Below, in pieces: positions 23,085-33,880 of a DNA stretch of 64,000 nt. The notes beneath the pieces are model-generated. The model ran no database searches. It saw only the letters and a list, made by a program, of their open reading frames with translations, and was not told where the DNA came from. Numbering within the stretch: the first letter of the stretch is position 1; the number at the start of each line of letters is the position of its first letter. The DNA is taken from the NCBI RefSeq assembly GCF_004664715.2, contig NC_051066.1:85108736-85172735 (forward strand), read 5' to 3'. A program made the position numbers and the translations under genes. This DNA is from Peromyscus leucopus (taxonomy: Eukaryota; Chordata; Mammalia; Rodentia; Cricetidae).

Positions 23085-23387
23085 TGTATTTGTGTGAGTG
23101 CATAGCACATGTGTGTGGAGAGGCCAGAGGCCAACCTTGGGCACTGTATCTCAGAAATGCTGTCTACTCCCATTTTGAAGCAAGGTTTCTGACTGGCAAC
23201 TTGCCAAGCAGACTAGCATTGGTAGCCGTGGAGCCCCAGGGAGTTGCCTGTCTCTGACTCACAATTCTGGAATCACACATCTGTAGCATCATACCTAGCT
23301 TTTTATGGGCATGCTGAGGACTTGAACTCGGGTCTTCGTGATTGCAAGGCACTTTACTGCTGGACCCATTTCTATAGCCTTCTTTTT
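23085..23387 (-). mobile_element. B4-type SINE (ID/B1-related composite)
   Basis: 'ggagaggccagaggccaacc', 'gaagcaaggtttctgactgg', 'ggacttgaactcgggtcttc' and 'gcaaggcactttactgctgg' appear in the order seen in reverse-orientation B4A elements, which join an ID-like tRNA part to a B1 part. Confidence 0.75.
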
Positions 23388-23401
23388 AAAAAGTGTATTT
23401 T

Positions 23402-23556
23402 GCGGTGGTGGCACACACCTTTAATCCCAGTACTCAGGAGGCAGAGCCAGGCGGATCTCTGTGAGTTTGAGGCCAGCCTGGTCTACAGAGGGAGATCCAG
23501 GACAGGCACCAAAACGACACAGAGAAATCCTGTCTTGAAAAAACAAAAACCAAAAA
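23402..23556 (+). mobile_element. B1 SINE
   Basis: Forward B1 (gcggtggtggcacacaccttt... acacagagaaatcctgtctt) with A-rich tail. 'aagtgtatttt' just before it (23391-23401) recurs after the tail (about 23558-23568), giving an 11-bp target-site duplication. Confidence 0.95.
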
Positions 23557-23568
23557 AAAGTGTATTTT

Positions 23569-26105
23569 CATCTTGAGGATTTTGCACAACAGTTCTTTTA
23601 TATCCTGAATTTGAGAGCACACGTTTATCTCTCATGTAAGAAATACTTAGGAAGCAAACACTATACCAAATCAGGAGTTAGTGTTTAGTATTTAAACATG
23701 ACCAAGATAGAGCATCTATTTTGTTCTTTTTGTTACTGCTCTTGTTCTATAGGTTTGTGTTTTCTTTCATTTCTTTTTTTCCTTAGACAGATTCTACCAG
23801 ACGGCCTTTTTAGTCAGCTAAGCAATGGAGCCCAAACTTCGAGAGAAATTCTCTTTTGTCAGGTTATCCTTGAATCTCAGTTCTCCTTTCTCAGTTTCAT
23901 AGGTAGTTGAGATCACATGCCTGCCCTACTGTTCCTGGCACACTTTGATATTTATACTAAGTGAAAACTAAAGTAGAGATGGATTCCACACAAACAATGT
24001 GGCAAAGTGTCACAAGTGCTACTGTAAATACAACACTAATATTCAGTGGGAGCACAGAATGAATGTGAGAAAAGTTTGTTCATGTGAACTGGAATTAAGT
24101 CGCTCACATCCTTTACTTGAAAATAATAATATCCTGGAGCTTAATACTAGATCTTTCTCATGCCAGTAATGCTGCATCTGGTCTCTTTCTTTCTACTGGG
24201 AGAGTTACACAATGCTTTTGTAACCTTGTGAAAGAAACCAGGCAGTAGCTCTCACTCTATTCCTGTCGCTTGCAGATTTGATCCACCTCCCTTGTATGTT
24301 TCCATCCAAGTCTGTAACAATGGTTTTGCTCAAGGCGATATCCTTGAACTGCACACAGAACTGCCCGTTTTGAAAAGCCTCAAGCCACTAGAGAGTTACT
24401 TTGTTCTCAAACTGATTCCAGCCATGAAAGCTCTCAAAGAAACACAACTTTTCACTTCTCCAGGGGAACAGCTGCCTTCCAAAAATCCCTCAATAAAGCT
24501 TGCTTCAGACGAGGAAACACTGTAACAGATGCAGATCTTCACTTTCCACAGCTCCTTCTCCAAATGCTAACTGGCACGCTGAAATGCTAGACAAGGTGAC
24601 AGGTGTGCCCCCCACCTTCCATTTAATCCCCACAGTGGCCTTATCAACTGGGTTCTCCTGCTCACACTTTACATAATAATAAGTGTTTACACATTTTACC
24701 TACTAATGTTCAGATAATAACTAGATAAGCTGAGATGGAATCTGGTTTTCCTTACTCCCTGATGTAAACAGTTTCATTGGGAACCAACCTGCTGTGCTTG
24801 GTCCCTGAATGCAAATGCACTAATTATTTTGTTGATATGTGAATCTTATCGCTGTTTTGCCAGGACAGATTATATCCACATATTCTATGCCAGTAAACTA
24901 TTAGAATGGGAGATTTTTTTAAAGTAGACTTTTAGATTCAACTTTTAGAGGATTTTGATTGTGTGGGATTTTGATTGTGTGGGATTTTGATTGGGGCTTA
25001 TGTTTTAAGAGCCTCTCTTAGCAATCTGATGACCTAGCAGGCTTGGAACAGCAGTTTACTCTCTCAGTGTTAACCCTAAATGCACAATTGAAGACATGGT
25101 AAGCTTTCTCTTTCTAGAAACAGGAGAGTAAGTCTTTCTTCACCTGGGAACTTTGCCTTTTCTCTATACACACAACTGATTTTCTTATTTCTCAAGCAAA
25201 AGTCCCAACAATGGTGTCTTGTTTACATCTCTCTCTTCTCTCTTCATGCCTATCATGAGATTTTACCTAATTGAATTTGCTAAGAGCTTGTGCTGTGACA
25301 GTGGCTACCCATGCTAACGCACATGAAAATGGGCAGGGACTGGCTTACCTCTATTAGTAAAGCCAATATGAAAGGCAAAGAGAAAAGATAGGTATATGTT
25401 GGATAGAAATACCCAATAGTCCCTTGCTGGAGAAACATATAGAGTTTAGAGTTCTGGGGTGTTATGTGCTAAGTCTTGTTATAGATGTTCAATAGTGCTT
25501 TTTAAGACATATTTTTTTCAAAAGCTACCTCTTCTTTATGATTGAATTTTTCACTTTGATTCTATGCACTTCAAGACCAAGGATGGAAAATGTCAACAAG
25601 TGTTAGCACCCAAAATTTTTCTTCCTATCTTTACATTATGAAAAATAGAACATTGAAGATATGTCACATTTTTTTTTCCTGAAAAATTAGTGTCAATTTT
25701 AGGGATTTCTGCAGTTGCATTGATAACAAGGCAAGTATGTGTTAAATTGTAATTTTTCTGTATTTAGCAATAGATTGTGAATTTAGATCCCTCCATCTCT
25801 CCTCCACTTCAGTATAACATAGAGGTCTGCTGTTTGAGTTTGTGGTGTGATAATGATTTCAAAAAGTAGCATTATTGCTTAATTTAAAAGTATATTAGAG
25901 AGCTCAGTAGGATGGATATATCAAATGGGAAAAAACATGTTTTTTTTTTTTAATCTAAATTCAGACATCACTCCTTAACATCTGCAATAAATCCTTCCAA
26001 GAGTAATTTTCATTTATTATTTTTAATTATACAATAGATTTAAAAAAATAGTTAAAACAATAAGAAAACTTATTTTACTCTTCTGTCAAGCATGTGCCAA
26101 TGTCA
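23569..26105. other. Unannotated sequence with one short tandem array
   Basis: No exon or confident repeat over most of this stretch. A MIR-like phrase occurs near 24620-24740. A frame at 24292-24525 (77 codons) begins after a 'cttgcag' acceptor-like sequence but has no recognised domain. Confidence 0.35.
24951..24998. repeat. 17-bp tandem repeat, 2.8 copies
   Basis: Unit gattttgattgtgtggg repeated perfectly at 24951-24967 and 24968-24984, then a shortened third copy to 24998. A small minisatellite-like duplication. Confidence 0.95.
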
Positions 26106-26109
26106 AAAA

Positions 26110-26320
26110 TAAAAAAAAGGAAGTTTGTCCCTAAATCCAGAGAACACTGGTTGGATTCCCAAAACCCACATGGTGGCCCACAACCATTTGTATCTGTAGT
26201 TCCAGGGTATCTGACACTTTCTTGTGGCCTCTACTGGCACCTTGTGTGAATGAGACATGCAGACATACATGCATGAAAAATGTGTGCACATAAAATTTTG
26301 CACATATAAAAATATTTCAA
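26110..26320 (+). mobile_element. B2/B3-like SINE
   Basis: 'cacatggtggcccacaacca', 'tgtagttccagggtatctga' and 'gtggcctctactggcacc' follow the B2/B3 body in order, with an AT-rich 3' end. The 5' head is poorly kept. Confidence 0.75.
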
Positions 26321-26558
26321 TTACAAAGTAATGTTGAATGTAATCAAGTTTGCCCTTGTCTTAGGGAAATCATGAACTGCGTGTACACACTGGCTACAGA
26401 CATTCTTAAGAGAAAATTCATGAGTAGCTGCAAGAAGCTGGGATTACATCCAGGGCAACATGATTGTTGTATCATCATTGAATTCACACTGAGACCTGTC
26501 TGGTTCTGTCTTGCAGATATATGTAGTCATAGTTGCACAGTTCACAGAGTTATTATAT

Positions 26559-27390
26559 TCAATGTCTCTTAGTGTCAGCTTTTCCTGTGCATTGACTACA
26601 ACTAAGGAGTAGTTTTAAAAAAGTACCTTCTTTCATGCCAAATGTCTCGGATGATGTTCCTTTACTAAACTGTGCTGCAGCATAACATGATACCAGTTGC
26701 TGTGAGCTTCCAGGATAAGGCCGCTGTACCTTGGCTCCAAATTGTCCTAGTTCAGCTTCTTCCAAAAGAACACTATAACAAATTGTAGAGGATCCATAAT
26801 CAGCAGAGGATTTTTGTGGCTTGAAAATATACCCCAAATTGCCAATAATGAATATTCCATAAGCAAGAAGGCCTTTTCAGTTCCAAACGCTATTAGGGAA
26901 GCACAAACTTTGTCAAAAATACTTATTTTGCTAAATACTTTTGAACTGAGCAAATGACTTTAGAGATACTGCAGGAAGAATCCAAGTATGAGTTGCATTT
27001 ACATTCAAAGTGGGATTTTCCTGTGCGAGCTGACTTAAGATGAAAAGTCTCCACAATCAGACCCATCTTCCAAAGGAGATGAGAGATTTGTTCATATTTT
27101 CCAAGAGCTCATTCTCTAGGTTCAATAAATTTTGCTTGTGTTACTGGAATAGTTCTATTTATAAAAGATTGGAAATATTCCTGCCGGTGATTAGGGAATA
27201 ATTTGGTCACTATTTGGAAGACAATTGACTTTCTCATGTAGCCAAAGGACACTGCATGTTTTGGGACTTGCTTAAACTGTAGGACTACATTAATACAACT
27301 GAATTCCATATTCATATGTTTGGAACACTCCCAAGGGCCTTTGTGGGGATCTAGATATGATATATGATTTGAAAGATGAGAAAACAAAGG
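26559..27390 (-). pseudogene. Possible decayed retrocopy, parent unknown (weak)
   Basis: Two minus-strand open stretches (27109-27387, 92 codons; 26559-26837, 92 codons) are joined by a segment with stops and frameshifts. The sequence shows no recognised interspersed repeat, and its composition is less AT-rich and more codon-like than its flanks. I do not recognise a parent protein and see no clear poly-A tail or target-site duplication, so a chance arrangement is quite possible. Confidence 0.2.
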
Positions 27391-27594
27391 CCTGAGAACC
27401 TAAGAAGCATCTCCAAATGTATGCAGTGAGATTGACCTGATTCTTCTGGTTTCATTCCTTCAGGCATCCCATCATATCACTATATAGTTATTTTCCATTC
27501 CTCTTCATTTAACTATTTAGGGCACACTGTGTGACAATCACTGTGATAGATTCTAGAGATACACTCATATCTCAGTTTCTCTATTTGAGGGTCT

Positions 27595-28848
27595 AAATAA
27601 TGTAAAGGTCATTTCTGCACGTCTTCCCATCTTGATCTCAACGTCCCCCACCTGCAGAATCTCTCCTCTCTCTCATCGATTGTATTCCCAGAGCTCAGTC
27701 TGGTGTCTGGCTGTGGATCTCTGCATCTGCCTCCATCAGTCACTGGACAAAGGCTCTATGATGACAGTTAAGTTATTCACTAGACTGGTCACCAGGCACC
27801 CTCCGGACCACTGCCAGCAGTTCAAGGTGGTGTCACCCTTGTGGGTTCCTGAGAGCCTCCCCAGCACCCTGCCTCTTCCTATTCCCATGATGTCCTCATC
27901 TATCATGGTATCTCCTTCCTTGCCCTCCCACTCTGTCCCTGTTCCAGCTAGACCCTCCCATTTCCCTATGTTCTTATCCCCCACTCCTCGCCCTCTGCCA
28001 ACCCCCCACTCCATGGGTGTACTTTGAGTTGGGGGTTGGCGGAGGGCGAGAAGCGGGGCATGAGAATGTAGGGAAATGCAAGGGTGGAGCTGGAACAGGG
28101 ACAGAGTGGGAGGGCAAGGAGGGAGATACCATGATAGATGAGGACATCATGGGAATAGGAAGAGGCAGGGTGCTGGGGAGGCTCTCAGGAATCCACAAGG
28201 ATGACCCCACCTTGGAGTGCTGGCAGTGGTCCAGAGAGTGCCTTGACTGGTCTGCTCTGTTGACCAGTCTAATGAATACCCTAACCGTCATCATAGAGCC
28301 TTTGCCCAGTGACTGATGGAGGCAGATGCAGAGATCAACTGCCAGACACCAGGCTGAGCTGTGGGAATCCAATCGATGAGAGAGAGGAAAGATTCCACAG
28401 GAGAGGGACGTTGAGATCATGATGGGAGGACGTGCAGAGATGACTGGCCACACTAGTGGAAGTTCATGAACTATAGACTAGTGACTGTGGACACCCAATG
28501 GGACTGGACTAGGCCCTCTGGATATGCAAGATGGTTGTTTGGCTCGAACTGTTTGGGGGGCACTCAGGCAGGGGGATCGGGATCCGTTCCTGGTGCATAG
28601 ACAGGCTTTTGGGAATCTGGTGCCTATGGTGTGCTGCCTTGGTGCAATGGGAAGGGGCTTGGAACTGCCTAGGCTCAGTGTGCCAGGCTCTGCTTACTCC
28701 CCGTGGGAGACCTTGATTTGGGGGATGTGGGGTGGCTTGGGAGGGCGGGCTGGTGGGGTGGGAGGAGGGAGAAGGTGGGAACTGTGGGTGGTATGTAGAG
28801 TGAGTAGAAAATTTCTTAATAAAGAAAAATGAAAAAAAAATAATGTAA
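27595..28848 (+). mobile_element. L1 3' end insertion formed as a large inverted repeat
   Basis: The left arm (27608-28011, minus orientation) and right arm (28026-28446, plus orientation) are near-identical copies of the same L1 3' UTR region, separated by about 14 bp. The right arm continues through the L1 3' UTR to a poly-A ending at 28840. An 11-bp direct repeat aaataatgtaa (27595-27605 and 28838-28848) encloses the whole structure, so it entered as one retrotransposition event. The arms share runs of about 70 identical bases. Frames on both strands (27736-28014, 28017-28316, 27974-28453) are mirror images of this repeat and not genes. Confidence 0.85.
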
Positions 28849-28879
28849 GGAAGAAAACACTAACAGCAAGGTCAGAAGC

Positions 28880-29100
28880 ACATTTTAAAAAGTAAATGGA
28901 GAGATGGTTCAAGCAGTTAAGTGCTGTTTACTGCTCTTGCAGAGGACTTGAAATCAGTTCCTAGAATCCACACAGGGAAGCTCGCTACCATCTGTAACTC
29001 CAGCTCTAGGAGATCCAAAGCCATCTCCTGGGCTTGGAGGGTACCTGCATTCTTGTGCACAATGCCCCCATTAAAAACAAAAAATGAATCTTTGAAAAGT
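28880..29100 (+). mobile_element. B2 SINE
   Basis: 'aaatggagagatggttcaagcagttaa' head (the tRNA-derived B2 start), 'cttgcagaggacttgaaatcag', 'accatctgtaactccag', and an A-rich end (ttaaaaacaaaaaatgaatc). Diverged but complete. Confidence 0.88.
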
Positions 29101-29109
29101 TACTATATT

Positions 29110-30190
29110 TAGATCAATGCTTTTCAAATATTCTCTGCACAACCAGTGAAATAGAAGCACAGAGACAACCTGAAAAATGAGGGAGAATATTTACAAATTG
29201 GAGAATCTGACAAACGTTTGATATCTGGAGTAGATACAGAATGCTGAAAACTCAATAGGAAAATCAAGCTGATCTGTAAAAACAAGCAATAAGCCTGAAC
29301 ACACATTTTCCACAAAAAGACACACAAATGCTCAACAAGTATATTTTAAAAAGTGTTCAACATCACTAATGGTCAGGGAAATTCAAATTTTCCCACAGTT
29401 AGCTTTTACCTCTGACTAATAGTGGATTTTTTAAAATATGCTAACAAGAGCTGTTAATAATATGGCGAAAAAAGGAACTCTTGGATATTTGTGTTAGAAT
29501 TATAAATTAGAATATGCATTATGGAAAATAATATAAAGATTCCTGAACATGTGAAAATAGAATTGCAGAACGGTCTGGAAATTCAGCTACTGGGTATAGA
29601 TCGAAAGGAAATAAAATCAATATGTTGAACATATACCTGCAGTTTCTGTGTTTTTTTAAAGAGGCATTCATAATAACAGACAAGAAAAGGAAGCCACTTA
29701 ATTGCCCATCAGCTGATGAATTGTTTTAAAAATGTATGCATATATGCAATAGAGTATTATTTAGCCATGTGAGAAAAATGGAATTCTGTCATTTGTGAAA
29801 GTCTGGACAGAACTGAAGATGATTATATAAGCGAAATACGCCAGGCACCGAGAAACAAGTAAGTAACACCCAATCCACTCCTATGTGAAATATAAAATTG
29901 TTGACCTACTGTGGTTGAGAAGAGGAAAGGAGAGATGGGAAGAGATTAATTAGTGGTTATGAAGCTAGAATTACAGAGGAATTCTGATGTACTCTCACAT
30001 AGTAAGTGAGATAACAATAATTAACTGTACATTTCAGGCTAGAGGAAAGTTTATAAAATTTTTTCCCCACATTGAAATGGTAACTGTTGTCATACACTGG
30101 TTTATCGCTACATGTATTGAAATTGTACTCTAATAATATGTATAAAATGTTTATTTTTATGTTTCATGTAAAATTATCTATTTTTAAAGT
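29110..30190 (+). mobile_element. Ancient L1 (L1M-type) ORF2 3' part and 3' UTR
   Basis: 'gttcaacatcactaatggtcagggaaattcaaa', 'aattcagctactgggtata' and 'atggaattctgtcatttgtga' are standard L1 ORF2 C-terminal sequence. They are followed by a 3' UTR with 'gagatgggaagagatta' and 'ttataaaattttttcc'. High divergence and loss of every long frame indicate a mammal-wide, not rodent-specific, L1. Confidence 0.85.
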
Positions 30191-30290
30191 TTCTATGTTA
30201 TCATTATTCTTACATATTATGAGTCTATATTAACTGCTGCTCACCCCAAAAGGATGCTTCTGTCTAAGATAAATAATGGTATAAATACAA

Positions 30291-30447
30291 TTTTTTATGG
30301 TTTTTCGAGACAGGGTTTCTCTGTGTCCCTTTGTGCCTTTCCTGGAACTCGCTTGGTATACCAGGCTGGCCTCAAACTCACAGAAATGGGCCTGCCTCTG
30401 CCTCCCAAGTGCTGGGATTAAAGGCGTGCACCACCAACGCCTGGCTA
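30291..30447 (-). mobile_element. B1 SINE
   Basis: 'ggtttttcgagacagggttt' start, cricetid B1 middle (tttgtgcctttcctggaactcgcttgg) and 'aaaggcgtgcaccaccaacgcctgg' end. Flanks (aaatacaattttttat, aaatataaatatttt) look like a degraded duplication. Confidence 0.95.
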
Positions 30448-30974
30448 AATATAAATATTTTAAAAGTAGCGTGGCAACAAATCTATTTAGACTAATATCA
30501 ATAGCAAGTTCTGTCCATAGGGCCTTTGACATCCCCAGACATATATTATTTGTGCATGTTTCTAGTACTGGGTATGTTGGTTGCTGTGGATCAGTCCTCA
30601 AGCCCAATTAGAAAGTAGTTTGTCACTCACACTAGTGGGGCTGGCTGCCTTACCTGGCAGGTATCCACAGTTGGGTAGGACTGTTGTTTCCTCCCCTGGC
30701 ACCCCAGCAGCCTGCATAGCACCTCTGAAACTATGAATGCTGCCAATTGGGTGGTGGCTTCCAGCTTAGTTCCAGCTAGACTTATCTGTTTACTGCTTCC
30801 CAAGTGTGAAGTGTTTCAGAAATAGAGTCTTCACATCTACTTCTGGTGTATGACTAGAGTAATGGCAATAGCTTCTATTTCTTTGAGAGCCTCTGGTGGT
30901 GATATCACATACCTGAAACTTGGATTTTTATTTAAAGACCTATGGCTTCTGGGAGTAGTGGCATCCACCCATGA
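30448..30974. other. Unannotated sequence
   Basis: No repeat or exon recognised between the B1 and the next L1. Confidence 0.4.
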
Positions 30975-32330
30975 AAGGTATTCTTGTTCAAACTTTAAAA
31001 AGACTAATTACATCATTTCATTACCTAATAATTTAACAGTTTTACATATGGAATTTTCCTGTATCCTAAGTTTTTGATGACCCCACCTTTTCTTTATTCT
31101 TTGCCCTTATTTAAACTTTTTCAATATTCCTACTATGCTGTCTACCCATTCATATTAAGTGTGTTTTATATCCTTCCCTCTAAGAGCTTCCTTCTCCCAC
31201 CACACTTCTCATGGCTTCTTTCTTGTTCATTCTACAGACCCTTCAGTTTAAACACAAAAATCTAAAAATTGAAAGCTATGATCCACATACAAGAGAGAAC
31301 ATTTGAAATCTACCAAGTTGAACTCAATCCTCAGGGGACTCTTTGCCATGGAGGAGATGGGAATGGGGGGTGAGCTGGGGGGAAGGTGGGGAGGGAGGAG
31401 GAGAACAAGGGAAATCTGTGGCTGATATGCAAAATTAAATTAAATTATAAAATAAAATTAAAAAAAGAGAGAGAACATGGGCTTGTCTTTCTGTGTCTGG
31501 GTTGCCACACTCAAGATTTTTTTCTAACTCAAACCATTTTACTGCTTCATAATACCATTTTTCTTTAGTGCTGAGTAGAATTTCAATGTGTATATGTAAT
31601 ACATTTTTAGTATTCTTTCATTAGGATAGCACCATTTCCTAGTGTTAAAAAAAGAAACAACAAACACGGATGTGAATGTATTTTTGTTGTAGGAGAGGGA
31701 GTCCCTTGCATATATGCCCTGTAGTAGTATACATGGGTCATGTGGTAGTTTTAATTTTAGCTTTTTCATAAGTCACACTGATTTTCATAGTAGCAACACT
31801 GGTTAACACCCTCACCAACAGTGAATAATGGTACCCTCCCCCATATACTGAACAGCATCTTAATTTCCTCATGATAGCTATTCTGACAGGGATGAGAATG
31901 AATTTCAAAGTAGTTTTAATTTGCTTTTTTCTGGTGTCTAAAGATGTTAAGCACTTTAAAATGTTATTGGACATTGTAATTTCCCCTCTTGAGAAATTTC
32001 TACTCAGATCCATGGCCCAATTTTGGATTAGATTGTTTTCTTAATTTTAGTGTTTGGAGTTCTTTGTGTACTCTAAACAGTAATCTTCTGTCAGCTGTAA
32101 AGCTGGAAAAGATTGTCTCCCATTCTGCCTCTTCACTTGATTGACAACTTTCTTTGTACACAAGCATTTTCAAGTCGGTGTGGTTTTACTTGTAAAGCGT
32201 TGACCTCATTTTCTGAGCAAGCAGTGTCCTATTTAAGAAGTCTTTACTTATGCCTGTGTCTTATGTAGTATCTTCACGGTTTTCTCTAGCAAAAAAGGTC
32301 TTATGTTTTCAGTTTTATGTTGTGGTCTTT
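30975..32330 (-). mobile_element. Old L1 3' UTR and ORF2 C-terminal part, reverse orientation
   Basis: 3' UTR at about 30975-31240 and ORF2 end from 31255. The junction reading 'gggttgccacactcaag' with 'ctgctgagtag'-type sequence matches the C-terminus of L1 ORF2 on the minus strand. Further up, 'accaacagtgaataatggtacc' and 'gatagctattctgacagggatgag' are reverse L1 ORF2. Frames at 31539-31769 and 31738-32013 are remnants of it. A small younger L1 tail (31303-31467) is nested inside. Confidence 0.82.
31303..31467 (+). mobile_element. Nested, severely 5'-truncated L1 tail with 11-bp target-site duplication
   Basis: 'atcctcaggggactctttgccatggaggagatggg' to 'gctgatatgcaaaattaaatt' is the last about 165 bp of a rodent L1 3' UTR. 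It is flanked by agagagaacat at 31292-31302 and 31468-31478. The host L1 ORF2 is continuous if the insert and one repeat are removed. Confidence 0.92.
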
Positions 32331-33076
32331 GATCACTGGCAGTTGACTTTTGTTTGAGGGGTGAACAAAGACAGAACATAAAAAAACACCTAGGAGCTGA
32401 TTCTTAAAGGCTGAGCAGAATAAAATGTATTTTAAGCAGAATGCATTCAGATGCACGGTATGCAGTGTGGTTGATAGGAGATGAAGCAAATATGATGGCA
32501 GCAGTCAAATGGTGAGAGTGTATGTATATTGTGTGATGGGTTTCAATTCCATTCACAGATTATAGCAAAGCTCTAAAATTTTTAAAAAGTCTGTGAGATA
32601 GATATGATACCATGACAATGTAGCATTACTGAGATATGAGTGTGGAGATTATATTAGGAAACAAAAAGATGAGAGATAAGGAGAACATATTAGATGTGAC
32701 TGGAATAATGAAGGAAAAACTAAGAGAGCATGGACTAGGAGTAACAGTGGGTATAAACAGGAGGGAAACAGAGGAATAGATTTGACAGTGTTCGCAGTTA
32801 GATGTGAAGACCAAAGAACAAAGAGCTTGGGTATTTACAAGCTTTATTGCTCAGACTCCTGATAGACCAGAATCTTTTATCAAAATGAGGTGTCAAAAAT
32901 GAAACATATTTGTAGTAGAAATTAGGACACTAATTTGTTTGAAATGTTATGTGTATCTTAAGTCCAGGAGATCTCCAAGTTGCAAAGCCAAGAATGTTCC
33001 CTAGGACAGAACTATGTAGAAACAATTTCATCTTCCAAAACAACTAGCAACTTAAAGATATTATTTGATCCAGTAG

Positions 33077-33146
33077 AGTGTGGTCTAGTTGCTAGAGTAC
33101 AGTTTGACCTAGTTTCTGGAGTAGAGTTTGATCTAGTTATTGCAAC
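33077..33146. repeat. 24-bp tandem repeat, about 3 copies
   Basis: Units at 33077-33100, 33101-33124 and 33125-33146 (agt.tg.tctagtt...gag pattern) differ at several positions. In one plus frame this gives an 8-residue repeat, but it is not a credible gene. Confidence 0.85.
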
Positions 33147-33517
33147 TTTCTTAAGGCTTTTCCTTCCATTGTCGTATTTTCTTTATTCCCTTATCTTTCC
33201 CTTATAAGAATCAGCACAGGACTAGAGCTTTGAACTTCACTGTGAGAAACATCTCTTTGATATATATATTTCACCTTCATAATTTTGGCCAAATTAAAAT
33301 CACACTTCCTATCTGTAAAACATCAGTGTTTTCTTACACTGCAGATATCCTAGAATGAACTAATAAATATGAACAAGTTTTGAAACAAAACATAGATATG
33401 ATTACAAAATGTATTATTGTTAACAGAGATACAAAAGTTACTGTTGCTATTTTAATACACAGAAAATTGAATTCAAAGATCCATCCTGAATAAAGAAAAA
33501 ATTACAATGGAGTTGAA

Positions 33518-33550
33518 ACTAAAAACAAACAAACAAATAAACAAACAAAA
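33518..33550. repeat. (AAAC)n microsatellite
   Basis: Imperfect AAAC/AAAT tetranucleotide run. Confidence 0.9.
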
Positions 33551-33594
33551 GCATTATAACTTCTTTGATTAGTCATGTGTCCTTTCAGTGGGCA

Positions 33595-33880
33595 GTTACC
33601 TTAAGAAGTGAGTCCCTGGAAAACATACATACATACAATATCATACAGACTGAACAGGCTATGTTTAGTAAGATATATGTGCATACATAGGAATAAATGC
33701 ATGCAAAAACAATGAAAAAATAGTTAATAGGTTTGACAGAGAGTTGGGAGAGGAACAAAGGTGTGCTTAGAGGGAAGAAAGGGAAGGGAGAAAGTTTGTA
33801 ATTATAATATAACCTGAAAAGAAAATAAAAAGAAATAACTCTCAGAGAATGAAGGAATAAAACAAAAAAAAATTGGAAAT
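33595..33880 (+). mobile_element. L1 3' UTR fragment
   Basis: Same landmarks as 19690-20075: 'gaaaacatacatacatacaa', 'actgaacaggctatgtttag', 'gagggaagaaagggaaggg', 'tttgtaattataatataacc', then A-rich sequence to about 33870. Confidence 0.75.

Larger units (their letters stand above)
32331..33594. other. Unannotated sequence with short tandem repeats
   Basis: No confident interspersed repeat. It holds the 24-bp array at 33077-33146 and an (AAAC)n tract near 33518-33550. Confidence 0.4.

Noticed and set aside
24292..24525. 77-codon frame after a 'cttgcag' acceptor-like site, considered as an exon
   Set aside because: There is no recognised domain and no partner exon; single acceptor-like sites are common by chance.
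27632..28453. Open frames of 131, 92, 99 and 159 codons on both strands, suggesting overlapping genes
   Set aside because: They are mirror images created by the inverted L1 3' UTR arms and carry no independent protein signal.
30230..30607. 125-codon minus-strand frame
   Set aside because: Its centre is the B1 at 30291-30447. The familiar 'PLIPALGRQRQ' type sequence is translated B1.
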